Source: JAICLK01 sp035478715 (GTDB lineage Bacteria > Patescibacteriota > Saccharimonadia > Saccharimonadales > UBA4665). From it: a stretch of DNA of 6,180 nt. Position numbers and translations under genes: made by a program. The stretch is from contig DATIJK010000066.1 in assembly GCA_035478715.1 (NCBI GenBank), positions 1 to 6,180 on the forward strand, written 5' to 3'. This document shows positions 1-4,869 of the stretch, piece after piece. Under the pieces are notes generated by a model. The model made no database searches and had not been told where the DNA came from. It worked only from the letters and a program-made list of their open reading frames with translations. Position 1 is the first letter of the stretch; each line of letters starts with the position of its first letter.

Positions 1-121
1 CGGCAACTTGAAAAAAGCAGATATTCCCAAACTTGTCGATTGGCTACGGTTATCAGTCGGTGTAATCAGCGACAACGAGGAAGAAATCAACCGCTACATA
101 GATAAGGTCAAAAAGCTATGA
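1..121 (+). CDS. C-terminal end of an unrecognised protein (5' truncated)
   Basis: An open frame enters from the left edge (first full codon at position 2) and ends at TGA 119-121, giving 39 visible residues. They begin GNLKKADIPKLVDWL and end in NEEEINRYIDKVKKL. The piece is rich in Lys, Glu and Asp and has the look of two short amphipathic helices, as at the end of a soluble cytoplasmic protein. No membrane segment or recognisable motif is visible, and I do not recognise the family. It is taken as real because the frame is uninterrupted to the edge, reads the same way as the next genes and ends with a plausible charged C-terminus. A T-run at 127-132 lies just past the stop, but no strong stem precedes it, so termination here is uncertain. 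Confidence 0.6.
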   Translation, partial: GNLKKADIPKLVDWLRLSVGVISDNEEEINRYIDKVKKL

Positions 122-204
122 GCCCGTTTTTTCAGTGTCGAGTACAAATTAAAAGTAATGATACACTGGACATATGAAAATTAACGGGGACAATTAATGT
201 ATCC

Positions 205-209
205 GGTGA
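205..209 (+). promoter_or_regulatory. Ribosome binding site of the proline iminopeptidase-like gene
   Basis: GGTGA lies seven bases before the ATG at 217 and is a reasonable Shine-Dalgarno match. It supports that ATG, as does the protein, whose beta-strand core begins within about ten residues of it. No convincing -35/-10 pair was found in the 95 bp between the previous stop and this gene. Confidence 0.5.
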
Positions 210-216
210 AAAATCT

Positions 217-1143
217 ATGAGTCCCGACGAATATACTATCCAGGAAACTTTTGTTGATGTAGGGGATGGCCACATGCTATATGTCCAGGATTGGGGCAAC
301 CCTAAAATCAAAATCCCATTCTTGTCCATACATGGCGGGCCGGGCAGCGGCAGCAAAGGCCGGCACAAAAACGGCTACGATCCGGCCAAACAACGCGTAA
401 TCTTTTACGACCAGCGCGGCAGCGGCAAAAGCCTTCCGGCTGGATCGATCGACCATAACACAACGCAGGATCTGATTGAAGATATTGAAAAAATCCGGAA
501 ACAATTGAAAATTGAGCAGCTCGTGTTGACGGGTGCATCGTGGGGACCCTGCCTGGCGCTCGCATACTCGTTGCAATACCCGAAACACGTCAAGGCAATG
601 GTGCTCAGCGGCATTTTTACCGGTTCGCAAGACGAAATTGACTGGATCCATAAAGGCCGTTTCAGGGATTTCTTCCCAGATGTCTGGCAGAAATTCCTGG
701 ACGAAACACCAAAGGCGCATCACGCGGACCCTAGTGGTTACCATCTCAAAAATGCGCTTGGGGATGATGATGCCGCTGCCAAACGCTCGCTCTATGCCTT
801 GGATAATCTGGAGTCGGGCGTCATGAGTCTGGACGATAGGCACACGCCCGAAAATTACGATGAGTACGAAACGTTGCGCAGTAAAATAGAAAACTATTAT
901 CTTGCCAACCGCTGTTTTTTGCCGGATGGATTTATCATGGATAATGCGCACAAACTAACGATGCCCATTTGGCTAGTGCAGGGCAGGTACGATTTCGTGT
1001 GCCGGCCAAAAATCGCCTATGATCTGCATCAAAAATTACCGAACAGCCATCTAATTTGGACGATCAGCGGCCACAGTGCGGATCACGAAAACTGGAATCT
1101 TTTGCGTACGATACGGCTGCAACTTACAGAGGTGTCGGGATGA
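217..1143 (+). CDS. pip: Proline iminopeptidase-like alpha/beta hydrolase (peptidase family S33)
   Basis: This 308-residue protein is a serine hydrolase of the prolyl aminopeptidase type, which removes an N-terminal proline (or similar residue) from peptides in the cytoplasm. Seen in the sequence: the oxyanion motif HGGPG at residues 39-43, the DQRGSGKS turn at 65-72, and the nucleophile elbow GASWG at 106-110 with Ser108. The acid is Asp259 in VQGRYD and the catalytic His is His286 in SGHSADH. The cap carries NLESG (Glu199) and IENYY (Glu225), which fall where the family's two glutamates bind the substrate amino group; this is inferred by motif order. The length fits the family (about 310-320). 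There is no signal peptide. The stop overlaps the next start (ATGA), so the two genes are probably translated as a unit. Substrate preference cannot be read from sequence; related S33 hydrolases are the alternative. Confidence 0.88.
   Translation: MSPDEYTIQETFVDVGDGHMLYVQDWGNPKIKIPFLSIHGGPGSGSKGRHKNGYDPAKQRVIFYDQRGSGKSLPAGSIDHNTTQDLIEDIEKIRKQLKIEQLVLTGASWGPCLALAYSLQYPKHVKAMVLSGIFTGSQDEIDWIHKGRFRDFFPDVWQKFLDETPKAHHADPSGYHLKNALGDDDAAAKRSLYALDNLESGVMSLDDRHTPENYDEYETLRSKIENYYLANRCFLPDGFIMDNAHKLTMPIWLVQGRYDFVCRPKIAYDLHQKLPNSHLIWTISGHSADHENWNLLRTIRLQLTEVSG
1128..1134 (+). promoter_or_regulatory. Ribosome binding site inside the upstream gene, fixing the HAD start at 1140
   Basis: AGAGGTG within the last codons of the upstream hydrolase places GAGG seven bases before the ATG at 1140. 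This favours 1140 over an in-frame ATG at 1056. The nucleophile motif FDIDGT then falls at residues 9-14, the usual position for HAD-IB enzymes. Confidence 0.6.
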
Positions 1144-1868
1144 GCAAGCAGAAATTCGCCGTATTCGATATCGATGGTACATTAGTCCGCTGGCAGCTCT
1201 ACCACGCTATGGTAGACCGTCTTGCAAAGGCAGGATTCGTCCCGCAGGATGCGTACGAAAGAGCCATGAAAGCCAGATTGAAATGGAAAGAACGCAGCGG
1301 TGAAGGAGCGTTCAATGCATACGAACTTGAACTAATAGACGCATTCGAGGCCACACTGCCAGGTCTACCTGTGTCAGAATTTCAAAAAGCAGCCGAAGCC
1401 GTTTTCGCTGCACACAAAAATCAGGTATATATTTACTCGCGCGATCTGATCCATGATCTTAAATCAAAAAACTATCTGATTTTTGCCATTTCGGCCTCGC
1501 CTTATGAAGTCGTCAAAATGGTTGCTGACTATTACGATTTCGACGACTGCGTCGGTACGATTTACGGACAGAAAGACGGAAAGTATACCGGCACACTCAG
1601 CAAAATACACAGCAGAAAAGCCGAGATGCTCGAACAGCTGATCGCTAAGCATGGTGTAATTATCAACGACAGCGTCGGTGCCGGTGATAGCGACAGTGAC
1701 ATATCGATGCTAGATATGGTCGAACACCCAATCGCATACAATCCGACCAGAAAATTGTTTTTATATGCACAAGCCGCCGGTTGGAAAATCGTTATAGAAC
1801 GTAAAAACATGGTGTACGAACTCGTGCCCGATAGCGGTAGCTATAAGCTCGAACTACCCAAAACGTAA
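1140..1868 (+). CDS. HAD superfamily subfamily IB phosphatase (SerB-like)
   Basis: A 242-residue haloacid dehalogenase-type hydrolase that should remove phosphate from a small phosphorylated metabolite using Mg2+ and an aspartyl-phosphate intermediate. All four motifs are visible. Motif I is FDIDGT at 9-14 (Asp10 nucleophile, Asp12 general acid). Motif II is Ser118 in AISASP, motif III is Lys160 in SRKAEML, and motif IV is GAGDSDSDISML at 181-192 (Asp183, Asp187 bind the metal). The helical segment between motifs I and II (about 15-95) is the C1 cap. The NPTRKL stretch after motif IV and the GWKIV near the end are typical of the IB group, which includes phosphoserine phosphatase. The substrate is not determined by what is visible. 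The gene overlaps the hydrolase stop by ATGA, indicating translational coupling. The frame is open back to 1056, but that start would add 28 residues overlapping the hydrolase. Confidence 0.87.
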   Translation: MSKQKFAVFDIDGTLVRWQLYHAMVDRLAKAGFVPQDAYERAMKARLKWKERSGEGAFNAYELELIDAFEATLPGLPVSEFQKAAEAVFAAHKNQVYIYSRDLIHDLKSKNYLIFAISASPYEVVKMVADYYDFDDCVGTIYGQKDGKYTGTLSKIHSRKAEMLEQLIAKHGVIINDSVGAGDSDSDISMLDMVEHPIAYNPTRKLFLYAQAAGWKIVIERKNMVYELVPDSGSYKLELPKT

Positions 1869-1878
1869 AATATATTGA

Positions 1879-1884
1879 TATAAT
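1879..1884 (+). promoter_or_regulatory. Candidate -10 box (TATAAT) for the NNRD-like gene
   Basis: A consensus TATAAT in the 27 bp gap after the HAD stop ends 11 bases before the ATG at 1896. A transcript starting at the usual distance would have a leader of about five bases. No Shine-Dalgarno is obvious there, and no -35 is visible at 17 bp spacing. A perfect hexamer is expected by chance about 1.5 times per strand in 6 kb, so its position is the main support. Confidence 0.45.
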
Positions 1885-1895
1885 AAAGTTGCAAT

Positions 1896-2690
1896 ATGGC
1901 AACTGAGTTTTGGCAGAAACAGACAAATGGCAAGCCGCTTTTCCCGGATTTATTATGGAGCAGGCCCGAAAATAAGCAGTTCGCGGGCAAACTGTTGATT
2001 GTTGGCGGAAACCTGCATGGTTTTTCGGCGCCGGCTGAAGCATACCAATCAGCGTTGAAAGCCGGCATCGGAACAGCACGGGTGCTGCTGCCGGACTCCT
2101 TGCAAAAAACCGTTGGCCGCATGTTCGAAGCCGGCGAGTACGCGCCCAGCACCCCCAGCGGAAGTTTCAGCCAGAAATCGCTGACGGAACTACTTAGCCT
2201 GAGCAATTGGGCTGATGGCACACTCATCGCTGGTGACTTAGGTAGAAATTCCGAAACGGCGATCATGCTAGAAAAATTCGTCGATAAATACAAAGGTCTG
2301 CTGACAGTCACCAAAGATGCTGCTGATTATTTCACATCTACGCCGCAGAAGATCGTAACTCGCCCGGACACGCTGTTTGTCATCAGTTTGGCGCAATTTC
2401 AGAAACTGGCATCATCAGTAAAATTCCCGAAGGCTGTGATGTTCAGTATGGATCTGATTCGCCTAGTGGAACTTTTGCACGAATTTACCGAAAAATATCC
2501 GACACAACTTATCATCAAACATCTTGAAAATATCATCGTCGCGAGCAACGGCCAGGTAAGTACGACGAAATTAACGGAAGAAAAAGAAATCTGGCGCGTA
2601 CAGACAGCCGCACACGCTGCAACCTGGTGGCTCCAAAACCCGAACAAGCCATTCGAAGCATTATCGACAGCAGTCTTTGAATCTTTGTGA
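1896..2690 (+). CDS. Divergent NAD(P)H-hydrate dehydratase-like protein (YjeF C-terminal/ribokinase-like fold), probably catalytically degenerate
   Basis: The 264 residues follow the layout of the ADP-dependent (S)-NAD(P)H-hydrate dehydratase family, which repairs hydrated NADH/NADPH. Residues 30-46 (AGKLLIVGGNLHGFSAPAE) match the family opening GrvLviGGS-x-x-y-x-GAP. Residues 50-66 match its alanine-rich AGxGxxxV helix and strand. IAGDLGRNSET at 111-121 corresponds to GPGLGRDEET, and IIKHLENIIVASNG at 206-219 to the VLKGAxTvIA strand pair. The glycine-rich GTGDxLAG motif with the catalytic Asp, expected after residue 225, is absent: the region reads EIWRVQTAAHAATWW. The usual DADAL segment is TKDAADYF (139-146), and the Lys-Gly is Lys-His. 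I infer a pseudoenzyme or an altered activity. The N-terminal epimerase domain of bifunctional proteins is missing. The ATG follows a TATAAT closely, so the gene may be transcribed separately from the pair upstream. Confidence 0.72.
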   Translation: MATEFWQKQTNGKPLFPDLLWSRPENKQFAGKLLIVGGNLHGFSAPAEAYQSALKAGIGTARVLLPDSLQKTVGRMFEAGEYAPSTPSGSFSQKSLTELLSLSNWADGTLIAGDLGRNSETAIMLEKFVDKYKGLLTVTKDAADYFTSTPQKIVTRPDTLFVISLAQFQKLASSVKFPKAVMFSMDLIRLVELLHEFTEKYPTQLIIKHLENIIVASNGQVSTTKLTEEKEIWRVQTAAHAATWWLQNPNKPFEALSTAVFESL

Positions 2691-2691
2691 G

Positions 2692-2697
2692 TATAAT
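2692..2697 (+). promoter_or_regulatory. Candidate -10 box (TATAAT) downstream of the NNRD-like gene
   Basis: A perfect TATAAT lies one base after the TGA of the NNRD-like gene. Any plus-strand transcript from it would run antisense through the tRNA-Leu gene toward the sortase gene. No -35 at normal spacing is visible, so this may be chance in AT-rich spacer DNA. Confidence 0.25.
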
Positions 2698-2730
2698 TTC
2701 ATTTTCTTGGGAAGTAGGAAAATTATGAAA
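2697..2730. repeat. AT-rich interrupted inverted repeat between the NNRD-like gene and tRNA-Leu
   Basis: TTTCA plus TTTTC (2697-2706) pair with GAAAA (2718-2722) and TGAAA (2726-2730). The loop is 11 bases and one side has a three-base bulge. It sits between two convergent genes, where a two-way terminator would be useful. The stem is weak, nearly all A-T, and neither strand has a clean T-run after it, so the terminator reading is tentative. Confidence 0.3.
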
Positions 2731-2766
2731 CGATCTAGGTTTTCCGGATATCCCAATAATTCTTTT

Positions 2767-2853
2767 TGGTGGGCGGGGAGGGACTTGAACCCTCACGTTG
2801 TTGCCAACACTGGATTTTGAGTCCAGCGCGTCTACCAATTCCGCCACCCGCCC
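2767..2853 (-). tRNA. trnL: tRNA-Leu(CAA)
   Basis: The minus strand folds into a complete class II tRNA of 87 bases including an encoded CCA (2769-2767). The acceptor stem GGGCGGG pairs perfectly with CCCGCCC. The D arm reads GCGGAATTGGTAGACGC. The anticodon stem CTGGA/TCCAG encloses the loop CTCAAAA, giving anticodon CAA at 2819-2817, which reads the leucine codon TTG. The long variable arm TGTTG-GCAA-CAACG has a GNRA-type tetraloop, and the T arm is GAGGG-TTCAAGT-CCCTC. The discriminator base is A73, as expected for leucine. There is no intron. It is transcribed divergently from the sortase gene and converges on the NNRD-like gene. On its own strand a TACAAT or TATAGT about 45-55 bases upstream could serve as its -10 box, but this is weak. 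Confidence 0.96.
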
Positions 2854-2901
2854 GGGTTAGCTTGCAGCTTTTTAAGGTATGCTATCAGAGGTGTATTGTA
2901 C

Positions 2902-2907
2902 TATACT
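2902..2907 (+). promoter_or_regulatory. Candidate -10 box (TATACT) for the sortase gene
   Basis: TATACT in the 102 bp space between the divergent tRNA-Leu and sortase genes would give a leader of about 40 bases before the ATG at 2956. No good -35 is visible. It abuts the inverted repeat at 2908-2926, so the two may act together. Confidence 0.4.
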
Positions 2908-2926
2908 TGCTAGGGAAGAACTAGCA
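2908..2926. repeat. Perfect 6-bp inverted repeat in the sortase leader, plus a third half-site
   Basis: TGCTAG (2908-2913) and CTAGCA (2921-2926) are perfect complements around the seven-base loop GGAAGAA. A further CTAGC follows at 2927-2931, a direct repeat of 2921-2925, so the left arm could pair with either copy. The element starts right after the TATACT box and would lie at or near the transcription start. It could be an operator or a 5' mRNA hairpin; which one cannot be told from sequence. Confidence 0.45.
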
Positions 2927-2955
2927 CTAGCATTCTCATAAGGGCACCGGATTTA

Positions 2956-4290
2956 ATGTTGCAGCAAAATAATTCAGATGATCAAAAAGACGACGGGTCG
3001 AACAACTCGGCCGGTGATGCTTCGTATACGCTGAACAGAAGCGGTAAACGGATTGAACCGCCCAAGAAAAGAGTTCGAGTCGAAGATCCGGCTACAAACA
3101 TGATCCGCCAGAAGATAGCGGACCTATATGACGACGCCCCTGAAGCAAGCGATGAGATGAAAGAGGTTAGGCGCGAAGAAAAACAGGATAAGCCGCTGTC
3201 CAAACATCAGAAATTCATGTACGAACTAAGTACCTCGGGCAAAGGATTAGCGGAGATTCAGACAGCCTGGCATAACTATTACGTTGGTTTGCCGGACGAT
3301 GAGAAACACGCGGTGTGGCGCGAATTTTACGAAAACAGCGGCCAACCATCCCAATATCAGAAATATATCGCGCAACAGCCTGAAAAACCGAAAGCGGTCG
3401 AGGCAATCAAGAGAGCAGAAGAACAGCCGCAAGTGCGGCGCGCGGTGAACCCGAACCAATCGGTCATTCGTGAGTATCCATTGCCGAGCAGGTCGCGATC
3501 GCGCGATCGGCGAACTGCAGTAGATATCAAACGCCAGCTCGTCGGCAAAGTCAGCGCCGATGGCAAACTGAAAGCTAAGCACCACGCACAGTCGCTACTA
3601 TTCGGGCTGGGAATCGGGACATTGGTAGTTTTATTTACCATGTTCAGCTTTTTCAATGACCGCATCATTGCACCATTTATCCAGCCAAGCCGCACCGCTA
3701 GCGCAACCCCGCTGATTTTGGGTGCGGACAACATTTCACCTAACAGCACACCCGAAGTGATAATTCCGAAGATCAACGTAGAAATCCCACTGGTAGGTTT
3801 TGACATACAAACAACGGATGAAAACCAAATCGAAAATTCCCTCGAAGACGGGGTTGTTCACTATCCTACCACTGTCAATCCTGGCCAAAAGGGGAATGCG
3901 GCGTTTTTCGGCCATTCATCAAACAACATATTTAATCCTGGTAAGTACAAATTCGCTTTCGCATTGCTGCACGACATCGTACCTGGCGATACCTTTTACC
4001 TGACTTACAATGGCAAAGTGTATGCCTATCAGGTATACGAAAAGAAAGTGGTAGATCCCAGCGAAGTCGGGGTGCTAGATAATGTACCAGGCAAAGTCGC
4101 CACGGCCACGCTTATCACTTGCGACCCGCCTGGTACGAGCTTGCACCGTTTAGTCGTATGGGGCGAACAGGTCAGCCCGAATCCAAGCGGCAATGTCGGC
4201 GGTACAAACACTTCAGCTACCGCAACCCAGGCGACACAATTGCCAGACAACGGACCAACCCTCTGGAATCGGCTAACCAGCTGGCTGTAG
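2956..4290 (+). CDS. Membrane-anchored class D/E-like sortase with a long cytoplasmic N-terminal region
   Basis: A 444-residue cysteine transpeptidase, expected to cleave a sorting motif in exported proteins and join them to an envelope acceptor. Residues 1-210 are hydrophilic and charged, and a basic stretch (SRSRSRDRR at 178-186, KLKAKHH at 204-210) precedes one membrane segment at about 212-232, so the N-terminus is predicted inside and the catalytic domain outside. The sortase domain runs from about 265 (PEVIIPKINVEIPLVG) to 403. His320 is in FFGHSS, Cys389 in TLITCDPPG (the only cysteine seen) and Arg398 in HRLVVWGE; this is the full sortase triad. Most sortases are 200-300 residues, so the N-terminal region is a large addition. 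Within it, residues 82-126 form a conserved-looking helical block with an HMG-box-like pattern. The Thr/Ala-rich tail after 405 contains LPDNG at 429-433. The start is the first ATG after TATACT; AGGG at 2941-2944 is a weak, rather distant ribosome site. Confidence 0.88.
   Translation: MLQQNNSDDQKDDGSNNSAGDASYTLNRSGKRIEPPKKRVRVEDPATNMIRQKIADLYDDAPEASDEMKEVRREEKQDKPLSKHQKFMYELSTSGKGLAEIQTAWHNYYVGLPDDEKHAVWREFYENSGQPSQYQKYIAQQPEKPKAVEAIKRAEEQPQVRRAVNPNQSVIREYPLPSRSRSRDRRTAVDIKRQLVGKVSADGKLKAKHHAQSLLFGLGIGTLVVLFTMFSFFNDRIIAPFIQPSRTASATPLILGADNISPNSTPEVIIPKINVEIPLVGFDIQTTDENQIENSLEDGVVHYPTTVNPGQKGNAAFFGHSSNNIFNPGKYKFAFALLHDIVPGDTFYLTYNGKVYAYQVYEKKVVDPSEVGVLDNVPGKVATATLITCDPPGTSLHRLVVWGEQVSPNPSGNVGGTNTSATATQATQLPDNGPTLWNRLTSWL
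3496..3509. repeat. 14-bp perfect palindrome inside the sortase gene
   Basis: CGATCGCGCGATCG reads identically on both strands and lies in codons for the Arg/Ser-rich stretch before the membrane segment. It contains two CGATCG hexamers. It may simply reflect the RSRDR codons. Confidence 0.5.
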
Positions 4291-4297
4291 AGAACAC

Positions 4298-4804
4298 TCA
4301 ACCAGATTGCTGACCGGCAGCTGATAACCCGACAGACATGGCATTCATTATTGCCGCGATCTCGCTGTTTTGAAGCGGTGCCGGCCCATCGGCAGCAGCT
4401 TCATAGGTTAGACCTATTGCTTGTAATACTTCGTTCCTAGCTATTTCTGCTCCTGGCCGGCGTACGACTGTTTGAATAGCTTCGACGGCGCGTTGAGAGT
4501 CTAAAGTCTTAGCCTCCATTAGATTTCCAAGCGCAATCTGTACGGCAAGTACACCGCCATCCTCGCCAACTAAATTCACCGCTCTGTCGCTCGCACAAAA
4601 TTCAAGAAACGCCATCGCATCATCCGGCTGTACACCTGCGGCTACGCGCACGTCAGTTAATAATCTATCTAGAACTTCCTGCTGATAGCCACCGGGCTCA
4701 TGGCGCACTAACCGGGCGTACCCAGAATAGCTTTTGAGAAATTCCATCCATTTTCTGTCGTCAGAAAAGTCCTGCCTCAATTCTGCCCCATGCTCATAAT
4801 CCAT
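4298..4804 (-). CDS. Unrecognised acidic, helix-rich protein of 168 residues
   Basis: I do not recognise this protein. It begins MDYEHGAELRQDFSDD, has no signal peptide or membrane segment, holds one cysteine (Cys70 in LEFCASD), and is rich in Ala, Glu and Asp. Residues 18-55, 60-100, 104-131 and 146-163 look like successive amphipathic helices, suggesting a small all-alpha cytoplasmic protein. The coding reading is supported by the uninterrupted frame, protein-like composition, a tight fit between neighbours and the same strand as the PEGA gene 65 bp upstream. Its stop lies 7 bp from the sortase stop, tail to tail, with no terminator hairpin visible between. No Shine-Dalgarno is seen before the ATG; instead TAGTAT lies six bases away, fitting leaderless translation. 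Joint transcription with the PEGA gene is the alternative. Confidence 0.7.
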   Translation of the reverse strand: MDYEHGAELRQDFSDDRKWMEFLKSYSGYARLVRHEPGGYQQEVLDRLLTDVRVAAGVQPDDAMAFLEFCASDRAVNLVGEDGGVLAVQIALGNLMEAKTLDSQRAVEAIQTVVRRPGAEIARNEVLQAIGLTYEAAADGPAPLQNSEIAAIMNAMSVGLSAAGQQSG

Positions 4805-4810
4805 AACAAT

Positions 4811-4816
4811 ATACTA
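4811..4816 (-). promoter_or_regulatory. Candidate -10 box for the 168-residue gene, consistent with a leaderless mRNA
   Basis: On the minus strand TAGTAT is followed by six bases (ATTGTT) and then the ATG. That spacing would put the transcription start at or next to the start codon. The overlapping TATATT at 4813-4808 is a better box sequence but is too close to the ATG. No clear -35 is visible. Confidence 0.35.
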
Positions 4817-4869
4817 CCATTTACACCGTTCTACTTTTAAATGACACTGTTAGTCCGTCTATCGATGCC

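Noticed and set aside
119..132. Rho-independent terminator after the first partial gene
   Set aside because: There is a T-run at 127-132, but the preceding stem is only about three base pairs.
277..951. Long minus-strand open frame (224 codons) opposite the proline peptidase gene
   Set aside because: It lies wholly antisense to a gene with complete catalytic motifs, and its protein resembles no family.
1056..1139. An earlier in-frame ATG for the HAD gene
   Set aside because: It would add 28 residues inside the peptidase gene and push the DxD motif away from its normal position near the N-terminus. The ATG at 1140 has a ribosome site.
1841..2314. Minus-strand open frame of 157 codons opposite the HAD end and NNRD-like gene
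   Set aside because: It overlaps two well-supported genes, has low-complexity composition and no recognisable motif.
2533..2847. Minus-strand open frame of 104 codons covering the tRNA
   Set aside because: Its first part is a translation of tRNA-Leu (MAELVDALDSKSS...), a common annotation artefact.
3357..3806. Minus-strand open frame of 149 codons inside the sortase gene
   Set aside because: Antisense shadow of a gene with a full His-Cys-Arg triad.
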